From contig NZ_VJZR01000003.1 in NCBI RefSeq assembly GCF_007097365.1, positions 186,001 to 250,000 on the forward strand: a stretch of 64,000 nt of DNA. Reading direction: 5' to 3'. The notes below the pieces were generated by a model that worked only from the letters and a program-made list of their open reading frames with translations, had not been told where the DNA came from and made no database searches. The stretch comes from Flavobacterium franklandianum (lineage in GTDB: Bacteria; Bacteroidota; Bacteroidia; Flavobacteriales; Flavobacteriaceae). The position numbers were made by a program, and so were the translations under genes. Shown in pieces: positions 35,607 through 44,287 of the stretch. Within the stretch, counting starts at the first letter, position 1. Each line of letters begins with the position of its first letter.

Positions 35607-36158
35607 ATGTTCAATAAAGGAGACCAAGTTTCGGTTTTAGATGAAGATGTAAATGGAGTAGTAGTAGCTGTAAAAGATAAGCAGGTTACCATAGAAACTA
35701 CCGATGGTTTTGTGATGACATATTTTGTCAATGAATTGATTAAAATAAACAATTCCAGTAACTTAATGGATTCTATCAAAAGAATAAATGTAGGAGAGAT
35801 TGTTAAGGAAAAAGAAATTCCAAAACCCAGAAGTTTTGTCAAAGAACGCAAAGACAAGCGTGAAATTCCTGCACCAGAATTTGATTTACACATCGAAAAA
35901 TTGGTACCTAATAAACGAGGAATGTCTAATTATGACATACTCACTTTACAAGCCGAAACCGCAAAACGACACATCGAATTTGCCATAAGAAATCGAATCC
36001 CGAAGATTGTTTTTATTCACGGTGTTGGCGAAGGAGTTCTGAAATCGGAGTTGGATTTTTTGTTAGGTCGTTATGATAATGTCGCTTTTCAAGACGGAAA
36101 TTATCAAAAATACGGTCAAGGTGCAACCGAAGTTTACATCAAACAAAGCAGTAAATAA
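35607..36158 (+). CDS. Smr-domain protein (DUF2027-like)
   Basis: A 183-residue protein. A small beta domain (about 1-50, GDQVSVLDEDVNGVVVAVKDKQVTIETTDGF) is followed by a charged linker and a C-terminal Smr domain with FDLHIEKL and VFIHGVGEGVLKSEL (about 97-150). Smr domains bind or nick nucleic acids; in bacteria some act on collided ribosomes. The partner protein here is unknown. It is transcribed alone, and a palindromic repeat follows. Confidence 0.88.
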   Translation: MFNKGDQVSVLDEDVNGVVVAVKDKQVTIETTDGFVMTYFVNELIKINNSSNLMDSIKRINVGEIVKEKEIPKPRSFVKERKDKREIPAPEFDLHIEKLVPNKRGMSNYDILTLQAETAKRHIEFAIRNRIPKIVFIHGVGEGVLKSELDFLLGRYDNVAFQDGNYQKYGQGATEVYIKQSSK

Positions 36159-36203
36159 GTTAAAGTTAGGCTAAAAAATCAAGTCTTAAAACAAAAAAAA
36201 TAA

Positions 36204-36287
36204 ACCGCAAATTCGCAAATTACATCTCCTATTTGGATTGTTTTATTTACGACCCTAACGCAGTGAATTGGCAAAGCAATTTGCGGT
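36204..36287. repeat. Dispersed palindromic element, copy C
   Basis: Perfect 10-bp inverted ends ACCGCAAATT / AATTTGCGGT enclose a second AAATT pair. On the minus strand the core reads TTGCTTTGCCAATTCACTGC and on to GTTAGGGTCG, matching the core of copies A and B at many positions. Confidence 0.65.
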
Positions 36288-36313
36288 AATTTGTTTTTAA
36301 AATTGCCGCTAAA

Positions 36314-37279
36314 TTAGAAGGTTAGTAATTCTCCATAGATATAGACATCCCCCAATTTGAAGGTGCTATTATCTTTCTTTAAGGTCGCATTTTTAATTAC
36401 AATGTTGTGTTTAAATGCAGTTGTTCCGCTTTTTATTGTTGTGACTTCTATTATGCCACTAACGTTTGCAACACCATTTACTCCATTCCATTCTTCGCTA
36501 ACCGTTGGAAGTGTTGGTGGGGTTGTATTGCAAAAATAGCTTGCACTAAGCACTCCATTTGAATACAAACGATGGATAAGTTTGTTTTTAACGGAGCCAA
36601 TTATTGCAGTTCTTGGTGTATCTGGTAGTGTTTCCTCATTGACAATTAAAGTTGCATCTAGATTCTCAAGTGTTAATGCTTCACCGCTAGTAAAATTATA
36701 AACATCTTTTGAGATAGGACATTGATCTACTGTTTTGTCAAATCCAAATGGCAATGGAGTAGCTGGTGTAATATAGTCTCCGAAAACAAAGGTTTCATAA
36801 ACTTGAGTGCCATTTGTTTTTGTAAATGTTATATTTTTGAATACAATTCGATGGTTGTAGCCAGTAATTACGGTGCTTCCAGCAATAGTTCCAGGTATTG
36901 TTTTAGTAGTTGTCGCTATTTCTATTTTTCCTGAACTAGCAGTCCATTGGTCGGAAACATAAGGTGTTGCTGGTGGGATTGTGTTGCAAATATTATCATC
37001 TGCTACTGTTCCGTTATAAAAACGATAGACTACACGGTTGGTTGAATTGTCGATATCTATAACAGTCGGAGAGTCAGGGTCTGTAGGTTCGTTTTCAAAG
37101 GTTGTTTTGGGAATCTCAAGCAATAAAGCTTCGTTTTCTTTCAGTTTGTAAATGATATTATTGTCGCTACAGTTTTTTGTTTCCCCATCTTCAAAATCAA
37201 TAGTTTCCAAAGTCAAATTACCATCATCACATCCGTTCAATAATAGCACAAAAATCAATAGGCTAAAAACTCTTTTCAT
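36314..37279 (-). CDS. Lipoprotein with two tandem homologous domains, unknown
   Basis: A 321-residue lipoprotein (MKRVFSLLIFVLLLNGC, Cys 17). It has two repeats of about 140 residues each. The first runs from NNIIYKLKENEALLLEIPKTTFENE to FGDYITP; the second from SKDVYNFTSGEALTLENLDATLIVNE to YIYGELLTF. Both contain an (I/F)CNT(I/T)PP segment and a beta-strand HRIVFKNITF / HNIVIKNATL. The gene is divergent from the cysteine desulfurase, 87 bases apart. The family is probably Flavobacteriia-specific; function unknown. Confidence 0.8.
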   Translation of the reverse strand: MKRVFSLLIFVLLLNGCDDGNLTLETIDFEDGETKNCSDNNIIYKLKENEALLLEIPKTTFENEPTDPDSPTVIDIDNSTNRVVYRFYNGTVADDNICNTIPPATPYVSDQWTASSGKIEIATTTKTIPGTIAGSTVITGYNHRIVFKNITFTKTNGTQVYETFVFGDYITPATPLPFGFDKTVDQCPISKDVYNFTSGEALTLENLDATLIVNEETLPDTPRTAIIGSVKNKLIHRLYSNGVLSASYFCNTTPPTLPTVSEEWNGVNGVANVSGIIEVTTIKSGTTAFKHNIVIKNATLKKDNSTFKLGDVYIYGELLTF

Positions 37280-37353
37280 TGTCTAAAATATTTGTCACAA
37301 AAATAGTGAAAAAATTGCCAATTGATTGTACAGAAATCACAATTGATATTTCA

Positions 37354-37361
37354 TAACTTTG
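37354..37361 (+). promoter_or_regulatory. TAACTTTG -7 element immediately before the cysteine desulfurase start
   Basis: TAACTTTG matches TAnnTTTG. Its last base is only six bases before ATG 37367, so transcription from it would begin at or next to the start codon. No clear -33 TTG is seen at 19 bases, so confidence is moderate. Confidence 0.45.
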
Positions 37362-37366
37362 TGCCA

Positions 37367-38491
37367 ATGAAAAAAGTATATCTCGATAACGCTTCAACTA
37401 CCCAACTGCGTCCCGAAGTCATTCAAGAAATGACAAAAGTATTGACGGAAGATTTTGGAAATCCATCGTCAACGCACAGTTTTGGGCGAAATGCCAAAAG
37501 TGTTTTGGAGCTTTCCAGAAAGTCAATTGCCAAGTATTTGAATGCTTCTGCACCAGAAATCATCTTCACTTCTTGTGGAACCGAAGCCAATAATTGGATA
37601 CTTCGCTCCGCAGTTAAGGATTTACAAGTTAAAAGAATAATTTTAAGTAAAATAGAGCATCACGCTGTTTTACATACTGTTGAACGTTTACAAAATGAAT
37701 TTGGAATCCAGGTAGATTATGTAGCAGTCAAACGCAATGGTGAAATTGACATTACTGATTTAGTAGATTTGCTTTCCCAAGATATAAAAACGGTAGTGAG
37801 TTTAATGCAAGTGAATAACGAAATTGGAACTGTTTTAAATGTTGAAAAAGTAGGCCGAATTTGCGAGCAACACAACGCCCTTTTTCATTCGGATATGGTG
37901 CAATCTGTTGGCAAGTTGGAAATTGATTTAAAATCTATTCCAATTGATTTTATGGTAGCGAGTGCGCATAAATTTCACGGTCCAAAAGGAATTGGTTTTG
38001 CCTTTATCAAAAAAAATTCAGGATTACAACCCTTGTTTTTCGGTGGTGAACAGGAAAAAGGTTTGCGTCCTGGAACCGAAGCCGTACATCAAATAGCAGG
38101 AATGGCAAAGGCTTTGGAACTTTCCTATGCTAATTTAGAAGCCGAAAGAATTCACATTCAGGAATTGAAAAATTATTTGATTTCTCAATTTGAAATTCAT
38201 TTCCCAGCTTTCCAAATCAACGGAACATCGGATGGGATTTATACTATTTTAAATGTATTGCTGCCTTTTCCAGCTGACAAAACGGCGATGATTTTGTTTC
38301 ATTTGGATATGAAAGGAATTGCAGTTTCTCGGGGAAGCGCCTGTCAATCCGGAAGTATAAGACCTTCTCACGTTTTGGCCGAAATGCTTTCGAACGAAGA
38401 CTTAAAGAAACCAAGTTTGCGTATTTCTTTCAGCCATTGCAATACTAAAGAAGATATTGATTTGTTGATTATTGCTTTGAAAAGTATCTAG
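37367..38491 (+). CDS. Cysteine desulfurase (IscS/NifS-like)
   Basis: From ATG 37367 the protein has 374 residues. Hallmarks are VYLDNASTTQLRPEV at the start, FTSCGTEANNWIL, the His in KIEHHAVL, the PLP lysine in SAHKFHGPKGIGF (about 205), and the sulfur-carrying Cys in SRGSACQSGSIRPSHVL (about 325). An in-frame ATG at 37322 lies upstream of the probable promoter and is rejected. It removes sulfur from cysteine for Fe-S clusters or tRNA thiolation. There is no iscU/suf gene next to it, so a specialised role such as tRNA sulfuration is possible. Confidence 0.93.
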   Translation: MKKVYLDNASTTQLRPEVIQEMTKVLTEDFGNPSSTHSFGRNAKSVLELSRKSIAKYLNASAPEIIFTSCGTEANNWILRSAVKDLQVKRIILSKIEHHAVLHTVERLQNEFGIQVDYVAVKRNGEIDITDLVDLLSQDIKTVVSLMQVNNEIGTVLNVEKVGRICEQHNALFHSDMVQSVGKLEIDLKSIPIDFMVASAHKFHGPKGIGFAFIKKNSGLQPLFFGGEQEKGLRPGTEAVHQIAGMAKALELSYANLEAERIHIQELKNYLISQFEIHFPAFQINGTSDGIYTILNVLLPFPADKTAMILFHLDMKGIAVSRGSACQSGSIRPSHVLAEMLSNEDLKKPSLRISFSHCNTKEDIDLLIIALKSI

Positions 38492-38500
38492 TTTAGAAAT

Positions 38501-39493
38501 TTACTTTTTATTTTCTTCTGCCTTTGCCGCTTTTGCTTTCTCTCTTTCTTGTTTTCTGAAATAACCACGAAGTAAAAAATTATGTTTCATTGCTTCTAAG
38601 TTCTGGTTTAGTTTTATGCTGGCAGCATTGATATTAGTCATAGTAGAATCAATTTTTTGAACTAATTTTGGGTCGTTTGCTAGGTAATTTATAACGCCTT
38701 TTCCTTCTTTAATATTGAGAATTGTTGCGTTGAGGTTGGTCACCACTTTGTTAATTTCAGTAGTCGATTTCTCTAAATTGCCAATTGTGGTTTTTAAATT
38801 ATTGGCCACAGCCGTATCTTTTAGTACACCTAATACATTGTTTTTATTATCCAATGAAGCGACGATTTTATCAATTTTTGATACCGTTTCAGAAGCGCTT
38901 TTGGTGGTTAATTTCAAATAGCGCATTGTTTTCCCCAAGTCTCTCGAAATTAAGGTATCGTTTAGTAAAGAGCTCAAAGTTCCTTTTCCTTTTACGATTT
39001 TATCGGTAATCGTAAGCAAATTTGCGGTGAGCTTAGCGGCATTTTCATTGGTTACATTCAGTGTACTCAACATATCTTCGGTTCGAATCCGATTGAAGGA
39101 ACGAATTTCGTCGCCCGATTCCACAGCGGGTTGATTTTCTTTTCCAGGAATGATATTGATAATCATATTTCCCACCAATCCATCGGAGCCAATAGTAGCA
39201 ATCGCATCTTTTTTGATATAAGAAAAAATAGATTTGTCTATAATCATATCTACTCGAATGGTCGTGTCGTTGACCATTTCGATACCTCGAACTGTTCCAA
39301 CACTAATTCCTGAATACCGAACACTATTGCCTAATTGCAAACCATTTACATTATTGAAAACGGTCTCCAAATGATTGGTTTTTCCAAACATTTTTTGCTT
39401 ATCGCCAATGAAATACACGGCAAGTATGAAAATCAATAATCCGATGATTACGAAAAGACCAAGATTTATTTTTTGTGAAGCTGTTTTTTCCAT
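38501..39493 (-). CDS. MlaD-family substrate-binding protein (MCE domain)
   Basis: From ATG 39493 the protein has 330 residues: one N-terminal membrane anchor (LGLFVIIGLLIFILAVYFIG), an MCE domain (about 37-115, NVNGLQLGNSVRYSGISVGTVRGIEM) and a long helical tail ending in a Lys/Ala/Glu-rich tract. It would bind phospholipid between inner and outer membrane. It overlaps no neighbour; the mlaF-like gene stop lies eight bases upstream. The in-frame ATG at 39541 lies inside mlaF and is rejected. Confidence 0.92.
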   Translation of the reverse strand: MEKTASQKINLGLFVIIGLLIFILAVYFIGDKQKMFGKTNHLETVFNNVNGLQLGNSVRYSGISVGTVRGIEMVNDTTIRVDMIIDKSIFSYIKKDAIATIGSDGLVGNMIINIIPGKENQPAVESGDEIRSFNRIRTEDMLSTLNVTNENAAKLTANLLTITDKIVKGKGTLSSLLNDTLISRDLGKTMRYLKLTTKSASETVSKIDKIVASLDNKNNVLGVLKDTAVANNLKTTIGNLEKSTTEINKVVTNLNATILNIKEGKGVINYLANDPKLVQKIDSTMTNINAASIKLNQNLEAMKHNFLLRGYFRKQEREKAKAAKAEENKK

Positions 39494-39500
39494 TTTTATT

Positions 39501-40253
39501 TTATTTAAAGAAAGCTTGTATTTTTGGATCTTTTGAAGCATTTAATTCATTAAAAGTACCTTCGGCATAATTAATTCCATCGACTAATAAAATCATCCGA
39601 TTCGATATGGCTCTCGCACAATCCACATCGTGAGTAATAATAATGGCTGAGGTGTTGTATTTTTTTTGGACGGATTGCATTAGCAAAATAATTTCTTTGG
39701 CTGTTATGGGGTCTAATCCTGTTGTGGGTTCGTCGTACAGAATGATTTTTGGTTGCAAAATCAAGGTTCTAGCCAGTGCAATTCGACGCTTCATTCCACC
39801 CGAAAGTTCTTCGGGCATTAAATTGATTGTATTGGCCAAACCCACATTTTCTAAGGCTTGCATTACTAATGGGGTGGTGTCTTTTAGAACGCCAAATTTC
39901 TTGGTATGACGTCTCAACGGAAATTCTAGATTTTCTCTAACGGTCATCGAATCGTAAAGCGCACTTCCTTGGAATAGAAAACCAACTTCAGTTCGTAATT
40001 CGTCTAGCTCTTCACGTTCCAATTTTCTGATATCTTTGCCCATTACAACGATTGTACCGCTATCAGGTTCATCGAGTCCGATTAAGCATTTTATCATCAC
40101 CGATTTTCCGGAACCTGATTTCCCCATAATAACGAGATTTTCTCCTTCGACTAATCGCATATTGAAGCCATTCAAAACGTGATTGTCGCTATAACTTTTA
40201 CATAGATCTTTGATTTCTATTATGGTTTTATTATTTTTTGAAAATGTTTCCAT
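39501..40253 (-). CDS. MlaF-family ABC transporter ATP-binding protein
   Basis: A 250-residue ABC ATPase with Walker A GKSGSGKS (about 44), Q-loop FLFQGSALYDSMTVRENL, signature LSGGMKRRIALARTL and Walker B ILYDEPTTGLDPITAKE, then the H-loop in IITHD. The LSGGM signature is typical of Mla/Ttg2A-type ATPases. It lies two bases behind the permease gene and eight before the MCE gene, forming a three-gene lipid-transport operon for outer-membrane asymmetry. Confidence 0.94.
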   Translation of the reverse strand: METFSKNNKTIIEIKDLCKSYSDNHVLNGFNMRLVEGENLVIMGKSGSGKSVMIKCLIGLDEPDSGTIVVMGKDIRKLEREELDELRTEVGFLFQGSALYDSMTVRENLEFPLRRHTKKFGVLKDTTPLVMQALENVGLANTINLMPEELSGGMKRRIALARTLILQPKIILYDEPTTGLDPITAKEIILLMQSVQKKYNTSAIIITHDVDCARAISNRMILLVDGINYAEGTFNELNASKDPKIQAFFK

Positions 40254-40255
40254 AA

Positions 40256-41038
40256 TTACAGATCATAAAAAATATTAGTTATAAATACGGCAATAAAATC
40301 GATTATAAAAAGCAGCATCGAGGTGAAAACGACAGCAGAATTCGCTGCAAGTCCCACGCCAGCTGTTCCTTTTTTGCAATTAAATCCTTTGAAACAACCT
40401 ACTAATCCAATGGCAAAACCAAAGAAGAAAGACTTGATAGTGGCAGGAATTAAATCCCCAAATTCCAACGCTTCGGCTACTTTGTTAAAATACAATAGAA
40501 ATGATACATTGCCTTTGGTATTTTCGACAAGATAGGAGCCGTAAAGTGCAATAATATCGCCAAAAAACACCAAAATTGGCAACATAAATGTAGTTGCCAA
40601 AATCCTTGTAACAACCAAATATTTGAAAGGATTGGTTCCGGAAACTTCCATCGCATCGATTTGTTCGGTTACCCTCATTGATCCCAATTCAGCTCCAATT
40701 CCAGAACCAATTCGTCCTGCACAAATTAAAGCAGTAATGATGGGGCCAATTTCTCGAATAATCGAAATACTAACCATAGAAGGCATCCAAGAAACAGCTC
40801 CAAATTCCTGTAAGGTTGGGCGTGATTGTAAGGTAAAAACCAATCCGATGATAAATCCAGTGACGGTTACCAATAAGAGGGAACGGTTTCCCATATTGTA
40901 GCATTGCCTGATAAATTCTTTGAACTCGTAAGGAGGTTTAAAAACTTCCCTAAAAAAACGACCCGCAAAACTAGATAGTTCTCCAATTTCAAGCAAGAAG
41001 GCCTTGATTGATGTATTTATTTTTGAAATGGTTTCCAT
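40256..41038 (-). CDS. MlaE-family ABC transporter permease
   Basis: A 260-residue permease with about six hydrophobic segments and the MlaE-type blocks TGFIIGLVFTLQSRPTLQEFGA, REIGPIITALICAGRIGSGIGAELGSMRVTEQIDAMEV and GLVGCFKGFNCKKGTAGVG. It is the first gene of the operon with the ATPase and MCE genes. No MlaB, MlaC or MlaA homologue lies nearby, which is usual in Bacteroidota. Confidence 0.94.
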   Translation of the reverse strand: METISKINTSIKAFLLEIGELSSFAGRFFREVFKPPYEFKEFIRQCYNMGNRSLLLVTVTGFIIGLVFTLQSRPTLQEFGAVSWMPSMVSISIIREIGPIITALICAGRIGSGIGAELGSMRVTEQIDAMEVSGTNPFKYLVVTRILATTFMLPILVFFGDIIALYGSYLVENTKGNVSFLLYFNKVAEALEFGDLIPATIKSFFFGFAIGLVGCFKGFNCKKGTAGVGLAANSAVVFTSMLLFIIDFIAVFITNIFYDL

Positions 41039-41493
41039 TTGAGTGATGTCTTTTTTTATAAAAAAGTCATTCTCAAATTTACGAATAATCTGCTGATTTT
41101 TAGTTCTTGTTGCTCAGTTTTGTTTTTAAATCCAAAAATTTTACAAGTGAAATTCTGAATAATAAAAAATCTGCTTTGCAGTGGATTTTGAATAATCATA
41201 AATAACTGTTATCCTTTAGTTTTTGTTTCAATTGCCGTTTTCTTTAGCAACGGCATCTGGGTTTGCTACTGAATAGGCTTTAGCCAAAATTATTATCCAA
41301 TTTTGGCTAAAGCCAATACTATAATTTCTGAAAAACCTTTGGTTGAAGCCAAAGGCAATTGAAATCAAAGAATAAATTTTATTTATATTTTTTACTTTTA
41401 ACTATTAAACGGCGAAAAGCTATTAGAATTAGAGTTGTAAAAAACAAAAAAATCCGCTGTGAAGCGGATTTTGAATGGTAATTGAACTTGGGT
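41039..41493. repeat. Gene-free stretch with a nested palindromic repeat (41222-41369) and hairpins
   Basis: Near-perfect outer arms (TTTGTTTCAATTGCC at 41222-41236; its complement with one extra base at 41354-41369) enclose two inner hairpins. One is GCCGTT/AACGGC; the other is a perfect 15-bp stem at 41276-41290 / 41300-41314 with core GGCTTTAGCC. A further hairpin AAATCTGC / GCAGTGGATTT lies at 41167-41188. I recall TTGGCTAAAGCCAA-type elements scattered in Flavobacterium genomes. No reading frame is seen. Confidence 0.7.
41441..41472 (-). terminator. Terminator behind the flotillin-like gene
   Basis: AATCCGC at 41451-41457 pairs with GCGGATT at 41464-41470; on the minus strand the stem is followed by a T-run. 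Confidence 0.8.
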
Positions 41494-43404
41494 TTATTTG
41501 GTTTTAGAATCTTCTTTTTCGTTTTTGGTGTCCATCATTTCCATTAATTTCATACCTAAAAGCCCGCTAATTCCTCCATCGGAACCATTGTTTCCTGAAA
41601 TTAAGACATCTGGAATCACTTTGATTTTACCTTTTCCAATTTCTTCTGTGATTTTGTATTTGGTAAAATTATCGCCACCCATTGCTGAAACCTGCAATTG
41701 ATAAGCTTCGGCAGTCGATTTACCGATGGCTTTGATTTTTTCCGCTTCGGCCAAACCTGTTTTCGAAATTCTTTCGGCTTCGGCACTTGCGGTTAGTTTT
41801 GTGGCTTCGGCTTGTGCTCCAGCTCTTGCTTTGGTGGCTTCGGCTTCGGCATTGGCACGCATTTTAGTCGCTTCGGCTTCGGCATTCACGTTTAGTTTCA
41901 AACTGGTGGCGTCTCCTTCGGCTTTTTTAACGGTGGCATCGGCAGTTCTTTGGGCGATTTCCACACTTTGCGAGGCTTTCACGATTTCTTTTTGCATATC
42001 GGCAATGGCAGTTTCTTTTTCTACACCTTGACGTTGTTCTTGCGCCATTCTTTGGGTTTGATAGGTTTTTTGCTCTTCCTCGGCAATTTTTCTGTCGGTC
42101 AAAGTTTTCATCAAGGATTCTGGCGGAACGATGTCACCAATTAGAGTATCAACCGCATTGACATTGTATTCGTCTAAAACTACTTTGATATGTTTTTTGG
42201 CTGATTCTTGACGTTCTTTTCTGGTTGAAAGAAATGAAATCACGTCGCTTTCCTGAGCCGAGTTTCTAAAATAATTTCCAATGGTGGGTTCCAAAACTTG
42301 AGAAACCAAGTTGTTCATACTTCCGAAACGGGCAATCACTTTTGGTGCTTCATTAGCAGGAACGTGGATAATTTGGGAAACATCCAAATTGAAAGGGAAA
42401 CCATCTTTAGAACGAACTGTTATTGTGGATAGATTTTTGTCTAAGTTATGAGATTCACTTCTGGCATCGGCCCAGTTCAAAACCAAGTTGGTTGTAGGAA
42501 CAGGTTCCAGTTTTGTGGTATAGATATTAAGCGCATATTTTCCGGGTCCAAAAGGTTCCATCCAAACACCACGTTGTCCTTTCGAAACAATATTTCCGTG
42601 TTTGAAAGTATCACCAGTTACATCTTTTCCGTCTTCGCCAATATAGGAAATCACAACTCCAACATATCCAATCGGTACATCAGTCATTGGCGTTTGCTCG
42701 ATTTGAACTGCCCAAGAATTGATATAATAAGAACCGGCAAGCATAACTTGTGGTTGCAATCCTCGATTTCCACCGTTTTTTAGAAACTGGTCAAAATCCT
42801 GAAAGTTATTGTGATTATCGACAAATTTACCCGCAATTTGTCCAATAGGAATAGGTTCACCATCCATTGCGGTTACAATTCCCACCATATTTTCTGAAAT
42901 TACAATTTGTGGTGTCATTACCACTTCAAACAAAAATGTATTGATACGATACGAACCGGTTGTTATAAATGCTGATTGACGTCCTTTTTGTCCTCCATTG
43001 TCCAAAAACAAAGTCGCATCTTGAAAGTTGTCGGAGCTTACTTTTTGTGCAAGAATTCGACCTGTTGGAATTTCGGCACCATCTTTACTCAATAATAAAC
43101 CAATATTTCCTTCTGGAATAATGGTAAACGAAGTCATATTTACCGAATATTGCCAAGGCCACATTCCCCAATACAATCCAGGAGCCAATGTTTTTGCTTG
43201 ATAACCGGCTTCGCCTTTTGTGGCGATGATTCTGCCATCGGGCAATGATTTTGATGCGCCAAAGAGCACAAATTTTTTGGTTACCAAACCAATTTTATCT
43301 TCTGGAACGATGACCATTCCGAAGAAAACTCGTAAAACGAATTTGTAAAGAACCAAACACAATACTAATAAAAGTAACCACCAATAATCTGTAAGAGCTG
43401 TCAT
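41494..43404 (-). CDS. Flotillin-like SPFH-domain membrane protein with internal repeats
   Basis: A 636-residue protein: an N-terminal membrane helix (YWWLLLLVLCLVLYKFVL), then three similar beta-rich segments (about 85-285; for example NFQDATLFLDNGGQKGRQ and NFQDFDQFLKNGGNRGLQ), an SPFH/PHB domain (about 290-440) and an Ala/Glu/Lys-rich coiled coil with EAEATK repeats (about 450-580). Flotillins form large oligomeric membrane cages. The C-terminal part resembles flotillin; the repeated N-terminal part is unusual and recalls vault-protein-like repeats. It stands alone. Confidence 0.88.
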   Translation of the reverse strand: MTALTDYWWLLLLVLCLVLYKFVLRVFFGMVIVPEDKIGLVTKKFVLFGASKSLPDGRIIATKGEAGYQAKTLAPGLYWGMWPWQYSVNMTSFTIIPEGNIGLLLSKDGAEIPTGRILAQKVSSDNFQDATLFLDNGGQKGRQSAFITTGSYRINTFLFEVVMTPQIVISENMVGIVTAMDGEPIPIGQIAGKFVDNHNNFQDFDQFLKNGGNRGLQPQVMLAGSYYINSWAVQIEQTPMTDVPIGYVGVVISYIGEDGKDVTGDTFKHGNIVSKGQRGVWMEPFGPGKYALNIYTTKLEPVPTTNLVLNWADARSESHNLDKNLSTITVRSKDGFPFNLDVSQIIHVPANEAPKVIARFGSMNNLVSQVLEPTIGNYFRNSAQESDVISFLSTRKERQESAKKHIKVVLDEYNVNAVDTLIGDIVPPESLMKTLTDRKIAEEEQKTYQTQRMAQEQRQGVEKETAIADMQKEIVKASQSVEIAQRTADATVKKAEGDATSLKLNVNAEAEATKMRANAEAEATKARAGAQAEATKLTASAEAERISKTGLAEAEKIKAIGKSTAEAYQLQVSAMGGDNFTKYKITEEIGKGKIKVIPDVLISGNNGSDGGISGLLGMKLMEMMDTKNEKEDSKTK

Positions 43405-43558
43405 ATTTTTAATATTAAATTACCTATCAAAAATAGAAAATTTTTTGAATTTTACTACAAAAAAATAATAATTTAACGTTTGAATAATCTTACTAATGCG
43501 GAATTATAAAATTGCACCCTTGTTTGGGAATTTTTATTTTAGTTCTGCAAGAAAATAT

Positions 43559-43698
43559 GCAGAATTAGATGATGAGTTTGGAATAATTTTGGTAGATTTA
43601 CTTCGTTGATTTGGATAAAAGGCTTTGGTGCTGTAGTTTCTCATTGGAGTGGGCACAGAATGCACCCGAGCGACAGCGAACGGACGAAGTAATTCTGC
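43559..43698. repeat. Dispersed palindromic element, copy D, in a gene-free stretch (43405-43779)
   Basis: GCAGAATTA (43559-43567) and TAATTCTGC (43690-43698) are perfect inverted ends. The right part, read on the minus strand, has ACTTCGTCCGTTCGCTGTCG and then CTCGGGTGCA, similar to the GC-rich core of copies A and B. A 70-codon minus-strand frame through it looks like repeat translation, not a gene. Nothing else is recognisable in 43405-43779. Confidence 0.6.
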
Positions 43699-43779
43699 TA
43701 TCATCACAAAGGGTTTAATTTCAGATCGGAGCGATTGAGTTGTCATATGAATTAACTAAAAACCAAAACCAAAATTGAA

Positions 43780-44166
43780 ATGAAATTTAAAATTTATATG
43801 TTTTTTTTGTTGCTCCCATTTGTTTTTTGTAGTTGCATAAATTTACGTTCTTGCGATTCAGATATAGTGGGAAGATATATTTGTAATAATGATGAAAAAG
43901 CTACTAATTTTTTGGATTTAAATAAAAATGGTACATTTTTTCATTATTACAAAAAAGACAATATTGAGTATTCTAGTAAAGGAACTTGGGAAAAAAGTTC
44001 TGATGGTGAATGTCGCATTGATTTTAGTGAATGGAAAAATTTAAATGAGGATGGTAAACAATATAAAGTATTTGGAAACGGAATTTTATTTATAAATGGA
44101 AATTATTTAGATATAAGTCCAGATGGAGAATCATCATCAAGTTTTTTAAAGCAAAACCCGACCTAA
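43780..44166 (+). CDS. Small lipoprotein, unknown
   Basis: A 128-residue lipoprotein (signal MKFKIYMFFLLLPFVFCSC, Cys about 17-19). The mature part has alternating beta-like segments typical of lipocalin-like small domains (VGRYICNNDEKATNFLDLNKNGTFFHYY, KGTWEKSSDGECRIDFSEW). The pattern glycine-tryptophan followed by a read-out strand resembles the DUF-type proteins that measure response curves in Bacteroidota, but I cannot name it. It converges with the DnaJ gene. Confidence 0.75.
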   Translation: MKFKIYMFFLLLPFVFCSCINLRSCDSDIVGRYICNNDEKATNFLDLNKNGTFFHYYKKDNIEYSSKGTWEKSSDGECRIDFSEWKNLNEDGKQYKVFGNGILFINGNYLDISPDGESSSSFLKQNPT

Positions 44167-44287
44167 GGGAAATGAATAAATATTCTCACTAACAGATAGC
44201 GCAAAATTGCATTCTGTGTCTACCTATGAGAGGCAAAATTTTTTTCACTGATGTATTAGTCTGTTTTCTCAATTGTATTTATAGCCA

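Noticed and set aside
39078..39100. GGTTCGAATCC resembling a tRNA T-loop
   Set aside because: It lies within the MCE-domain gene and no acceptor, D or anticodon stem can be drawn around it. I found no tRNA or rRNA in the window.
40290..40310. AATCGATT core resembling the LacI operator inside the MlaE-type permease gene
   Set aside because: Only the eight central bases match, the outer TG/CA are missing, and it lies inside a coding sequence far from any -7 element. Similar partial matches near 33955 and 46663 were dropped for the same reason.
43534..43746. Minus-strand 70-codon frame in the gap before the small lipoprotein
   Set aside because: It runs through palindromic element D; its composition looks like repeat translation and there is no conserved-looking core.
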